A DNA stretch of 8,746 bases from Actinomycetota bacterium (GTDB lineage: Bacteria; Actinomycetota; UBA4738; HRBIN12). This document shows, piece after piece, positions 1 through 7,010 of the stretch. The stretch covers positions 1 to 8,746 of the forward strand of contig VAYX01000084.1 of assembly GCA_005885325.1 (NCBI GenBank), read 5' to 3'. A program made the translations under genes and the position numbers. The notes beneath the pieces are model-generated. The model had not been told where the DNA came from. It saw only the letters and a program-made list of their open reading frames with translations, and made no database searches. How positions within the stretch are numbered: position 1 is the first letter of the stretch; each line of letters starts with the position of its first letter.

Positions 1-248
1 TCATGGGAGACCTGAACTCCAAGCGAGCCAAGATCCAGGGGGTCGACTCGGCCGGCGCGGGCAAGCAGCGGATCAACGCGCTGGTCCCGCAGGCGGAGGT
101 CGCTCGCTACGCGATCGACCTCCGCTCCCTGACCGGCGGACGGGGCGCCTTCTCTATGAAGTTCTCCCACTACGAGGAGGTGCCGTCGCACCTCGCCGAC
201 CGGCTCATCGCCGAAGCTCAGAAGGCCAAGGACGAGGCGAAGAAGTAG
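1..248 (+). CDS. fusA: Elongation factor G family protein, C-terminal fragment
   Basis: This is the last 81 or so residues of an EF-G family translational GTPase; the rest lies upstream of the window. EF-G drives ribosomal translocation and, with RRF, ribosome recycling. The visible part matches domain IV end plus domain V. It opens with the conserved MGDLNSKR block, followed by a short linker, then ALVPQAEVARYAIDLRSLTGGRG and the FSHYEEVP motif, and ends in a lysine- and alanine-rich tail. The methionine at position 3 is internal (the family has it inside the MGDLN motif), so it is not the gene start. The GTPase domain cannot be examined. The next gene is a convergent hydrolase rather than tuf or ribosomal protein genes, so this may be an EF-G paralogue (EF-G2-like) rather than the str-operon fusA. 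Family assignment is firm; the choice of paralogue is not. Confidence 0.9.
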   Translation, partial: MGDLNSKRAKIQGVDSAGAGKQRINALVPQAEVARYAIDLRSLTGGRGAFSMKFSHYEEVPSHLADRLIAEAQKAKDEAKK

Positions 249-258
249 CGCCCGCTAC
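245..258. repeat. Inverted repeat spanning both convergent stop codons
   Basis: GTAGC at 245-249 pairs with GCTAC at 254-258 around a GCCC loop. The arms contain the TAG stop of the EF-G gene (246-248) and the TAG stop of the opposing hydrolase gene (255-257). The hairpin reads the same way in both transcripts. It has only five base pairs and no T-rich tract on either side, so it is at best a weak bidirectional terminator or a chance consequence of two identical stop codons facing each other. Confidence 0.35.
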
Positions 259-1049
259 AGCCCGATCAGCGCCAGGAAGTCCAGGATCAACCGGTTGAAC
301 TTCTCCGGCGCCCGCACGTTGACCAGGTGATCGGCCCCGGCGATCACCCGCTTCTGGGCTCCGCGGACCCGCTCGGCGATCAGGTTCGCGATGGCGTGGA
401 TCTCGGCGATGTCCTGCTCCCCGACGATCACCATGGTCGGAGCCTGGATCTCGTGGAGCCGATCCTCCGCGGGCGGCGCCGGCTGCGCCAGGTCCGGACC
501 CAGGAGCCGGGACGCGTTCTCCATGGCGATCTCGCGGATGCGCTCATCGACGATGGGGTCGGTCTCGAGGGGCGCCCACACGGAGATGGCCACTTCGACC
601 GCCCGTTCGGGCCTTCCGGCTTCCACCCCCGAGGCCATCTCCTGCCGCAGCATGTCCATGCCGGGGTCGTTCCATTCGTAGCCCGACAGGACCGGGGATG
701 CCGGGACCAGGCCGGCCACCATCTCGGGATAGGCCAGCGCGAAGTCGATGGCGACCGCGGCTCCCGCGGAGAGCCCGACCAGCGTCGCCCGTTCGACGTC
801 GAGGAACACCATCACTTCGAGGAGGTCCTGGACGTCCGAGTACGGGGCCGAGGCGGCCTCGGACCGACCGGAGCCCCGAAGGTCGTAGCGGATCACGTCG
901 TGCCGCTTGGCCAACGATGCGAACTGCCCGTCCCACAGCCGGGAGTCCCACAGTCCCGGATGGATGAGGACCACGGCCGGACCCCTGCCCGCCCGCTCGT
1001 AGTGCAGGCGCCCACGCTCGGCCGGGACGGAGCCCGACGCCGGCCTCAT
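255..1049 (-). CDS. Alpha/beta hydrolase
   Basis: A 264-residue alpha/beta-hydrolase fold protein, a normal length for a single-domain member and probably cytoplasmic since no signal peptide is visible. The oxyanion-hole HPG lies at residues 30-32 after the first strand (AVVLI), and YDLRGSGRS follows at 55-63. The nucleophile elbow is GLSAG with Ser94. The acid is probably Asp213 in VGEQD, and the base His241 in GADH. A helical cap probably spans about 120-195. The open frame runs upstream to 1151, but the ATG at 1049 is the natural start: it overlaps the HIT gene stop as ATGA, and residues before it do not look like the fold. I see no clear Shine-Dalgarno sequence before it, so translation may depend on ribosomes finishing the HIT gene. 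The substrate cannot be read from sequence; esterase, lactonase, C-C hydrolase or haloperoxidase-like roles are all possible. It is the last gene of the thrS cluster. Confidence 0.87.
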   Translation of the reverse strand: MRPASGSVPAERGRLHYERAGRGPAVVLIHPGLWDSRLWDGQFASLAKRHDVIRYDLRGSGRSEAASAPYSDVQDLLEVMVFLDVERATLVGLSAGAAVAIDFALAYPEMVAGLVPASPVLSGYEWNDPGMDMLRQEMASGVEAGRPERAVEVAISVWAPLETDPIVDERIREIAMENASRLLGPDLAQPAPPAEDRLHEIQAPTMVIVGEQDIAEIHAIANLIAERVRGAQKRVIAGADHLVNVRAPEKFNRLILDFLALIGL

Positions 1050-1531
1050 CGCTGGAATCGCGGCGCGAGCTTCCGGTAGGTCTCCTCCAGCAGCTCGGGC
1101 AGGACCCGGGTCTGTCCCACCACCGGCATGAAGTTGGTGTCGCCGTTCCACCGGGGCACGACGTGCCAGTGGACGTGGTCCGGGATCCCCGCGCCGGCCA
1201 CCCGTCCCAGGTTCATCCCGATGTTGAAGCCCTGGGGTTCCATCTCTTCCCGGAGCGCCCGGAGCGAGCGCTTCAGCAACGCGTCGATGTCCGCGAGCTC
1301 ATCGTCGTGGAGTTCCTCGAAGTCTCCGGCGTGCCGGAACGGCGCGACCATCAGGTGACCGGGGTTGTAGGGGAACGAGTTCATCAGGACGAACGCTCGC
1401 TCACCCCGCGCCAGGATCAGCGTTGCCGCATCGTCGCCCTTGGCCGGAAGGTCGCAGAAGATGCAGCCGTCCGGCTCGCCCTTCGCCGCCTCGATGTACT
1501 CCATCCGCCACGGCGACCACAGCCGCTCCAC
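1046..1531 (-). CDS. HIT-family protein, probable diadenosine polyphosphate phosphorylase/hydrolase
   Basis: A 161-residue histidine triad protein. The signature HVHWHVVP has its triad at His119, His121 and His123; by family knowledge the middle residue (His121) forms the nucleotidyl intermediate. Cys23 and Cys26 (CIFC) form the N-terminal zinc pair common in this subgroup. The YNPGHLMVAPFRH strand-helix block at 55-67 is also typical. The N-terminus RLWSPWRMEYI resembles the actinobacterial group containing M. tuberculosis Rv2613c, reported to cleave Ap4A by phosphorolysis, so degradation of dinucleoside polyphosphates in the cytoplasm is the likely role. The start is GTG at 1531; starting at the methionine at residue 10 would remove conserved sequence. 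A GGAG lies about 12 nt upstream, inside the last codons of thrS, which ends 6 bp before. The stop overlaps the next gene as ATGA. The exact substrate is inferred. Confidence 0.92.
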   Translation of the reverse strand: MERLWSPWRMEYIEAAKGEPDGCIFCDLPAKGDDAATLILARGERAFVLMNSFPYNPGHLMVAPFRHAGDFEELHDDELADIDALLKRSLRALREEMEPQGFNIGMNLGRVAGAGIPDHVHWHVVPRWNGDTNFMPVVGQTRVLPELLEETYRKLAPRFQR

Positions 1532-1537
1532 CGCCGG

Positions 1538-3466
1538 CTAGTCTCCGAACCGGCTCTGCTCGAGCGAGCGGGTGCCGGCCTCCTCCATCAGCGCCCGGAC
1601 GAACGCCTCGAGCGCCACGTCCTTGGCCTCGGTCCCCGACCGGTCGCGGACGGTGAGGTTCGCCGTCTCCGCCTCGCGGTCCCCGATGACCAACGTGTAC
1701 GGAACCTTCATCAGCTGCGCGGCGCGCACCTTCTTCCCCACGGTCTCGCCACTCGGATCGACGAAGGGCCGGAGGCCCGCGGCCCGAAGCTTCTCCGCCA
1801 GCTCTCGCGCGTGCTCCACATGCCGGTCGGCCACCGGCACCAGCCGCACCTGTTCGGGAGCGAGCCACAGGGGGAAGGCCCCCGCGTAGTGCTCGATCAG
1901 CACCCCCGCGAACCGTTCGAGGGAACCGAGGATGGCCCGGTGGATCATCACCGGCCGATGGCGCTCGTTGTCCTCGCCGACGAACTCCATGTCGAACCGC
2001 TCGGGGAGGGCGAAGTCGACCTGCACCGTGGTCAGCTGCCACAGGCGCCCGATCGCGTCACGGAAGTGGAAGTCCACCTTCGGACCGTAGAAGGCCCCTT
2101 CCCCCTCGGCCACCGTGTACTCCAGCCCGCTGTTGTTCAGCGCCTTCGTCAGGGCCTCGATCGCTCGGGCCCACATCGACTCCTCGCCGATGGCCTGCCC
2201 GGGCTTCGTCGACAGCGTCACCACGGGATCCTCGAACCCGAAGGTGCGGTGGATGTCGAGCGTGAGGTCGAAGACCGAGAGGATCTCGTCGATCAGCTGG
2301 TCCTCCCGGCAGATGATGTGCGAGTCGTCCTGGGTCATCCCCCGGACCCGGAGCAGCCCGTGGAGCACGCCGGCCCGCTCGTACCGGTACACGGTCCCGA
2401 GCTCCGAGAGGCGCATCGGCAGGTCCCGGTACGACCGCACCTGCGACTTGTAGACCAGGACGTGGAACGGGCAGTTCATGGGCTTGACGAAGTACTGACT
2501 GCCCTGTCCGTCGTCCATCACCGGGTACATGTTCTCGATGAACTTCGCCGTGTGCCCCGAGGTGTCCCACAGAACCCGTCGGGCCAGATGCGGCGTGACC
2601 ACGAGGTCGTAACCGCGCTCGAGGTGAAGGTCCCGAACGTAGTCCTCGAGCTGCTTGCGGAAGATCCCGCCGCGCTGGTGCCACACGGCGAGCCCCGGCC
2701 CCAGCTCCTCGGGGAAGGAGAACAGGTCGAGCTGCCGTCCGAGCTTCCGGTGGTCGCGGCGCTCGGCCTCCTCCACCCGATGCAGGTAGGCCTTCAGGTC
2801 CGGCTCGGTGGGCCAGGCGGTCCCGTAGATCCGCTGCAGCATCGGCCGGGACTCGTCGCCCCGCCAGTACGCGCCGGCCAGCTTCAGCAGCTTGAACGCG
2901 CCGAGCCGTCCGGTGGACGGCACGTGGGGCCCACGGCACAGGTCGGACCACTCGCCGCTCCGATAGACGACCACCGTGTCCGCGCCGGCGCCCTCCGCTT
3001 CGTCGAGACCCTCGATGATCTCCCGTTTGTAGGGCTGGTCGGCGAACCGCTCCAGCGCCTGCTGGCGGGACAGCTCCTCGCGAACGAACGGCTGGTCCGC
3101 CGCCCCGATCTCGGCCATCCGGGCCTCGATGCGGGGGAGGTCGTCGGGAGTGAGGGGTTGGGGAAGCTCGAAGTCGTAGTAGAACCCGTCCTCGATCGGC
3201 GGGCCGATCGCGTACTTCGCGCCGGGGACCAGGTCGCACACGGCCTGGGCCATCACGTGCGCCGTGGAATGCCGAAGGACGTGCAGCCCATCAGGTTCGT
3301 CCGCGGTCACGGGTTCCCCCTTGCCGTCGCGGCCGGGAACGAACGACAGGTCGACGAGCTCGCCGTCGAACCGCGCGACGATCGTGGTCGGAGGAAGGAC
3401 CGAGCCGATCGGCTCGCCCTCGGGGAGCACGACGCGATGCCCGTCGGGAAGCTCGATCTGCGGCAT
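1538..3466 (-). CDS. thrS: Threonyl-tRNA synthetase
   Basis: A complete 642-residue class II aminoacyl-tRNA synthetase that attaches threonine to tRNA-Thr in the cytoplasm. Domains in order are TGS (about 1-60), the N2 editing domain (about 61-235), the catalytic core (about 240-535) and the anticodon-binding domain (about 538-632). Editing residues are present: His66 and His70 in HSTAH, and Cys177 and His181 in CRGPH, so removal of mischarged serine should be intact. The catalytic zinc ligands are Cys332 (MNCP), His383 (DDSH) and His509 (MIHR). Motif 2 is RYERAGVLHGLLRVRG at 361-376, and motif 3 is HRAILGSLERF from 509. Length is standard, with a slightly short TGS domain. The ATG at 3466 starts directly at the TGS strand and lacks a Shine-Dalgarno sequence, but a TATCAT box sits 8 nt upstream, suggesting a leaderless mRNA. 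It heads the thrS-HIT-hydrolase cluster. Confidence 0.98.
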   Translation of the reverse strand: MPQIELPDGHRVVLPEGEPIGSVLPPTTIVARFDGELVDLSFVPGRDGKGEPVTADEPDGLHVLRHSTAHVMAQAVCDLVPGAKYAIGPPIEDGFYYDFELPQPLTPDDLPRIEARMAEIGAADQPFVREELSRQQALERFADQPYKREIIEGLDEAEGAGADTVVVYRSGEWSDLCRGPHVPSTGRLGAFKLLKLAGAYWRGDESRPMLQRIYGTAWPTEPDLKAYLHRVEEAERRDHRKLGRQLDLFSFPEELGPGLAVWHQRGGIFRKQLEDYVRDLHLERGYDLVVTPHLARRVLWDTSGHTAKFIENMYPVMDDGQGSQYFVKPMNCPFHVLVYKSQVRSYRDLPMRLSELGTVYRYERAGVLHGLLRVRGMTQDDSHIICREDQLIDEILSVFDLTLDIHRTFGFEDPVVTLSTKPGQAIGEESMWARAIEALTKALNNSGLEYTVAEGEGAFYGPKVDFHFRDAIGRLWQLTTVQVDFALPERFDMEFVGEDNERHRPVMIHRAILGSLERFAGVLIEHYAGAFPLWLAPEQVRLVPVADRHVEHARELAEKLRAAGLRPFVDPSGETVGKKVRAAQLMKVPYTLVIGDREAETANLTVRDRSGTEAKDVALEAFVRALMEEAGTRSLEQSRFGD

Positions 3467-3503
3467 GGCCAGTCATGATAGCCGCACGGCTCCGCGCTCC
3501 CGC
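3467..3503 (-). promoter_or_regulatory. Putative leaderless promoter of thrS
   Basis: On the minus strand TATCAT (3480-3475) fits the actinobacterial TANNNT -10 consensus. It ends 8 nt before the thrS ATG, which would put the transcription start at or next to the start codon. No Shine-Dalgarno sequence is present in the short gap, consistent with leaderless translation. The -35 position (about 3503-3498, GCGGGA) shows no match to TTGAC, which is common in high-GC actinobacteria. The space is too short for a T-box or other long leader. Confidence 0.45.
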
Positions 3504-3512
3504 CGGATCCGC

Positions 3513-3534
3513 GCTCGCTCGCGCGACGGCGAGC
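3513..3534 (-). terminator. Hairpin just after the permease gene, possible terminator
   Basis: GCTCGC at 3513-3518 pairs perfectly with GCGAGC at 3529-3534 around a 10-nt loop, starting 2 nt after the permease stop. There is no T tract, so intrinsic termination is uncertain. It lies between the transporter genes and the thrS -10-like box, where a transcript boundary would be expected. Confidence 0.3.
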
Positions 3535-3535
3535 C

Positions 3536-6088
3536 CTACTCGTACGAGATGGCCCGAAGGACGTTCAGCCTGGCCGCCCGGCGGGCCGGCAGGATCGCCG
3601 CGAGGACGCCGGCCAAGCCCGCAAGGACCAGGTACAGGACGAGCTGCCCGCCGGGGATCCGCAGCTCGGTGACGCCCTGGGACGCCAGCGCCTGCTGGAG
3701 CGACCACCCGAACGCCACGCCGATGGCGATGCCAAGGACCGCGCCGAGGACGGCGATGATCACCGCCTCCCATCGGATCATCGAGCGCACCTGCCGCCTG
3801 CTCATACCGACGGCTCGCAGCAGCCCGAGCTCGCGGGTCCGCTCGAAGACGGACAGGCCGAGCGTGTTCACGATGCCGAACAGCGCGATGAGGATGGCCA
3901 TCGCCAGGAGGGCGGTGATCAGCCCGACCAACTGGTTGATGAACCCGGCCTGCTTGTCCCGGAACGCCGTCTGATCCTGGACCTCGATGTTGCCGAAGCT
4001 CCGGGTGGCGTCCTCGATCCCCCGCTGCACCGTCTGCGGGTCCGCACCGGGCTGGAGTTTCACCATCACGAACGAGTCGAGCTGCTCGGGGAAGTACTTC
4101 TGGTAGGTCTCGAGCGAGACCACGTAGTTGCCCACCAGCCGGTTCTCGGTGTAGACGCCGCCGATCGTGAGCGGCGTCTTGCCGACCGTCCCGAAGGCGG
4201 CCGGCAGGCTATCGCCGATGGCCCAGGCGTTCTCCGTGGCCACGTCGTCGAACACGAGTACGTCGCCGTTCGCCAGCGCCGGGATGGAGCCGGGCGACTC
4301 CTTCAGCGAGGTGACCTGCTCGACGGTTGACGGATCGACGGCGGTCAGGAACGCCGTCGATCCGTTCACCCGGAATCCGCCCTGGCGGAACTCGGATGCT
4401 GCGGCCACGCCCGGGACCTGGCTCGCCTTGGCCGCCGCGTCCGGGCTGAACGGAACGAACGACGACGTCGACAGGACCAGGTCGGCCTTCAGCGTGTCGT
4501 TGAGCGCCGCGTCGAAGGACGCCTTCAGCGACGCCGCCAGGATGGCGACCATCGCCACCAGGCCAAGCCCGATCATCAGCGCCGCGGCCGTCGACGCAGA
4601 GCGCCGGGGGTTGCGCATGGCGTTCTCCCTCCCGAGCTTGCCCGAGATGCCGAGTCCCCGGATGGGCGCGCCGATCGCCGCGGCGATGGGCTTGGCCACG
4701 AGCGGGGACAGGATCGCCACGCCGATGAACGTGGCCGCCGCTCCCGCCCCCACGAGGGCGCCGGCGCTCGCGGGCGTCCCGAACAGGCCGTAGAGGAGGG
4801 CCCCCATCCCACCGGCCGTGACGACGAGGCCGGCCACGAGCCGTCGCCACGACGAACCCACGGCCCCGGTCTCCTGCGACTCCCGGAGGGCCTGCACCGG
4901 CGCGACCTTGGCCGCTCGCCGCGCCGGCAGGATCGAGGAGAACACCGTGACGACCGTCCCGACGAGCAGCGCCACGATGATCGTGCGCGGCTCGAGCTGG
5001 GTGGACGTGCTGGGGAGGTCGATGTTGAACGCGGCGAGGAGCCCCTGGAGCCCGAGGGCGATCCCGATCCCGGCGACGATCCCAAGGATCGAGGCGAACA
5101 GCCCGACGGCGAACGCCTCGACGATCACCGACGTCATCACCTGTCGCCGGGTGGCGCCGAGCGTCCGGAGCAAGGCGAGCTCGCGCGTGCGCTGGGCCAC
5201 GATGATCGAGAAGGTGTTGAAGATGATGAACGCCCCGACGAACAGCGCGATGAACGCGAACACGAGCAGCGCCGTCCGGAAGAACCCCAGGCCCTCTTTC
5301 AGCGCCTTCGAGTTCTCGTCGGCGACGGTGGTGCTGGTGACCGCCTCGACACCCTCGGGGAGCGCGTCCTGGACCCGCGCGCGGAGCACGGTGTCCGACA
5401 CGCCGGGGTCACCGACGATGTCGATCTCGTCGAACACCCCTTCCTTCCCCAGGACCTGCTGGGCGGTGGGGGTGTCGAATAGCGCGAGGGTCGCCCCGCC
5501 CAGGTTGTCCGCGGTTCCGAACCCCGCGATGCCGACGATCCGGAACTCCCGCGCCGGCCCCTGGAACAGGACCCTGATCGTCTGCCCCACCGAGAGCCGG
5601 TACTTCTTCGCGGTCGCGGCGTCCACCACCACCTGGTCGGGACCGGTCGGCGGGGCCCCCGACCGAAGCTCGAGCGCGGCGTTCGCGGTCTGGTTCCAGT
5701 TCGCCCCGAAGGTGGGCGGGCCGACCCCTCCGATGGCGTCGCCCGTCTTCGGATCGACCATCTGCGCGTAGCCGGTGACGCCGCCGGCCGCTGAGCGGAC
5801 CCCGGGAACGCCGGCCACGGTCGCCACCAGGTCCTGGGGGATCGGATCGCGTTGCTCGCCCCCGCCCCCGCCCGGGCCGGCCTGGCTCGGCTGGAACGCG
5901 GACGTCGCCCGGACGATGACATCGCTCCCCGACGCGGCCTGTTTGAACAGGTCGTCGAACGCCTTGTTCATCGTGTCGGTGAGGACGAACGTTCCGGCCA
6001 CGAAGCCCACGCCGAGGACGATCGACAGCGCGGTGAGGCCAAGGCGAAGCTTCCGGGCCAGGAGGCTCTTCAGCGTCGCGTGCAGCAC
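3536..6088 (-). CDS. ABC transporter permease, duplicated MacB/FtsX type
   Basis: An 850-residue inner-membrane permease made of two MacB-type extracellular domains and two FtsX domains. Ten hydrophobic helices can be placed at about 15-37, 272-297, 320-345, 367-387, 415-437, 441-463, 500-520, 720-745, 772-797 and 815-835. The large outside domains are about 38-271 and 521-715. The duplication is plain: QRTRELALLRTLGATRRQV (299-317) matches ERTRELGLLRAVGMSRRQV (749-767), and SSILPARRAAK (384-394) matches AAILPARRAAR (830-840). A glycine run near 73-77 forms a flexible linker in the first outside domain. The GTG at 6088 lies 6 bp after the ATPase stop; a GGAGG about 11 nt upstream supports it, and the MLHATLKSLLARKLRL start is typical. 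The family moves lipids, lipoproteins, antibiotics or peptides, or transmits force across the membrane; the substrate here is unknown. No adaptor (HlyD-like) gene is next to it. Confidence 0.93.
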   Translation of the reverse strand: MLHATLKSLLARKLRLGLTALSIVLGVGFVAGTFVLTDTMNKAFDDLFKQAASGSDVIVRATSAFQPSQAGPGGGGGEQRDPIPQDLVATVAGVPGVRSAAGGVTGYAQMVDPKTGDAIGGVGPPTFGANWNQTANAALELRSGAPPTGPDQVVVDAATAKKYRLSVGQTIRVLFQGPAREFRIVGIAGFGTADNLGGATLALFDTPTAQQVLGKEGVFDEIDIVGDPGVSDTVLRARVQDALPEGVEAVTSTTVADENSKALKEGLGFFRTALLVFAFIALFVGAFIIFNTFSIIVAQRTRELALLRTLGATRRQVMTSVIVEAFAVGLFASILGIVAGIGIALGLQGLLAAFNIDLPSTSTQLEPRTIIVALLVGTVVTVFSSILPARRAAKVAPVQALRESQETGAVGSSWRRLVAGLVVTAGGMGALLYGLFGTPASAGALVGAGAAATFIGVAILSPLVAKPIAAAIGAPIRGLGISGKLGRENAMRNPRRSASTAAALMIGLGLVAMVAILAASLKASFDAALNDTLKADLVLSTSSFVPFSPDAAAKASQVPGVAAASEFRQGGFRVNGSTAFLTAVDPSTVEQVTSLKESPGSIPALANGDVLVFDDVATENAWAIGDSLPAAFGTVGKTPLTIGGVYTENRLVGNYVVSLETYQKYFPEQLDSFVMVKLQPGADPQTVQRGIEDATRSFGNIEVQDQTAFRDKQAGFINQLVGLITALLAMAILIALFGIVNTLGLSVFERTRELGLLRAVGMSRRQVRSMIRWEAVIIAVLGAVLGIAIGVAFGWSLQQALASQGVTELRIPGGQLVLYLVLAGLAGVLAAILPARRAARLNVLRAISYE

Positions 6089-6094
6089 GGACGA

Positions 6095-6856
6095 TCAGAC
6101 CTCCAGCGACTTCAGCCGGTCGAGCACGCGCTCCGAGGTCGGATCACGCATCTCGTCCACGACATGGCCGTCCGAGAGGAAGACGACCCGGTCGGCGAAG
6201 CTCGCCGCGCTGGGGTCGTGGGTGACCATGACGATCGTCTGTCGATGGTCGTCGACCGCGCTGCGAAGGAACGAGAGCAGCTCCGCGCTGCTCTTCGAGT
6301 CCAAGTTCCCAGTCGGCTCGTCCGCGTAGACGATGTCGGGCTTGCTGACCAGGGCCCTGGCCCCGGCCACCCGCTGCTGCTGTCCGCCGGAGAGCTCGCT
6401 GGGGTGGTGCCCCAAGCGGGACCGGAGCCCCACGGCGTCCACAACCGTGTCGAACCACCCGCGGTCGGGCTTGTCGCCGGCGATGTCGAGCGGGAGCGTG
6501 ATGTTCTCGGCCGCAGTGAGGGTCGGCACCAGGTTGTAGGCCTGGAACACGAACCCGACCTTCTCCCGCCGGAGCAGTGTGAGCTGTTTCTCCGACAGGG
6601 TCGTGAGGTCCACCTCGCCGATGAACACCTGCCCGGCGGACGGCGCGTCGAGGCCCGCCATGCAGTGGAGCAGCGTGGACTTCCCCGATCCCGAGGGGCC
6701 CATGATCGCGGTGAACCGCCCGGCCTCGAAGTCGACGGTGACCCCGCCGAGGGCAACCACCTCCGCGTCCCCCGAGCCGTAGACCTTGTACAGGTCCACG
6801 GCACGGGCCGCCGTACCGTTCCTCGAGAGACCGGTCGTTCCGTCTGCGGGCGTCAT
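6095..6856 (-). CDS. ABC transporter ATP-binding protein, MacB/LolD type
   Basis: A 253-residue ATPase subunit that powers the neighbouring permease from the cytoplasmic face. Walker A is GPSGSGKST at 53-61, the Q-loop glutamine is 105 (FVFQ), the signature is LSGGQQQRV at 155-163, Walker B with catalytic glutamate is DIVYADEP at 174-181, the D-loop is GNLD, and the switch histidine is 213 (VTHD). FVFQAYNLVPTLTAAENI and ADEPTGNLDS are characteristic of the LolD/MacB/FtsE branch. The open frame extends up to 7090, but the ATG at 6856 is preceded by AAGGGG with a 6-nt spacer, and residues upstream have no family resemblance. The first 17 or so residues form a short low-complexity tail before the ABC domain. 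It is the first gene of a two-gene operon. Confidence 0.95.
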   Translation of the reverse strand: MTPADGTTGLSRNGTAARAVDLYKVYGSGDAEVVALGGVTVDFEAGRFTAIMGPSGSGKSTLLHCMAGLDAPSAGQVFIGEVDLTTLSEKQLTLLRREKVGFVFQAYNLVPTLTAAENITLPLDIAGDKPDRGWFDTVVDAVGLRSRLGHHPSELSGGQQQRVAGARALVSKPDIVYADEPTGNLDSKSSAELLSFLRSAVDDHRQTIVMVTHDPSAASFADRVVFLSDGHVVDEMRDPTSERVLDRLKSLEV

Positions 6857-6862
6857 CGCTTT

Positions 6863-6868
6863 CCCCTT
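6863..6868 (-). promoter_or_regulatory. Ribosome binding site fixing the ATPase start
   Basis: AAGGGG on the minus strand lies 6 nt before the ATG at 6856. It is the clearest Shine-Dalgarno match on the minus strand and decides against the upstream in-frame starts. Confidence 0.7.
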
Positions 6869-6932
6869 GGTTCGCGTTCGCTTTCTTGCCGCCGCGACGT
6901 CCGAGGTGCCGGGGAGCGGGCGGCCGGTCCGA

Positions 6933-6945
6933 GCAGGCAGGCAGG
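6933..6945. repeat. Short GCAG tandem repeat
   Basis: Three full copies plus one base of the tetranucleotide GCAG. It lies at the predicted transcription start of the transporter operon and overlaps the edge of the TATCCT box. At three copies it is short for a slippage-prone repeat and may be chance. Confidence 0.4.
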
Positions 6946-7010
6946 ATACCCTCGATGTGAGCGAAGGGCCGTCCCGGGTCGCCGCTACGATGCTGGCGAG
7001 AGGGGTGGAG

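Larger units (their letters stand above)
6857..7010. promoter_or_regulatory. Divergent intergenic control region
   Basis: This 154-bp gap separates the transporter operon (minus) from the membrane protein gene (plus). A TATCCT box on the minus strand (6948-6943) could start the transporter transcript near 6936, giving a leader of about 80 nt. On the plus strand TACGAT (6986-6991) could start transcription near 6998. Neither has a recognisable -35; the expected -35 positions of the two (about 6963-6971) overlap, so a single bound regulator could affect both. GAGGGG at 7000-7005 is the likely ribosome binding site of the plus-strand gene. These are pattern matches only. Confidence 0.35.

Noticed and set aside
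1050..1151. A longer N-terminus for the alpha/beta hydrolase from the start at 1151
   Set aside because: The extra 34 codons overlap the conserved C-terminal part of the HIT gene and do not fit the hydrolase fold; the ATGA overlap start at 1049 fits better.
1163..3478. A 771-codon plus-strand open frame antisense to thrS and the HIT gene
   Set aside because: Its translation is Arg/Pro/Leu/His-rich with no recognisable domain, and it lies wholly opposite two well-conserved genes. Long antisense frames of this kind are expected in high-GC DNA.
3467..3535. A T-box or other riboswitch before thrS
   Set aside because: The gap is only 69 bp, with no T-box sequence or specifier stem, and the likely promoter is adjacent to the start codon.
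4818..5771. A 317-codon plus-strand open frame antisense to the permease
   Set aside because: It is Ser/Thr/Arg/Pro-rich, has no domain, and lies opposite a clearly real permease.
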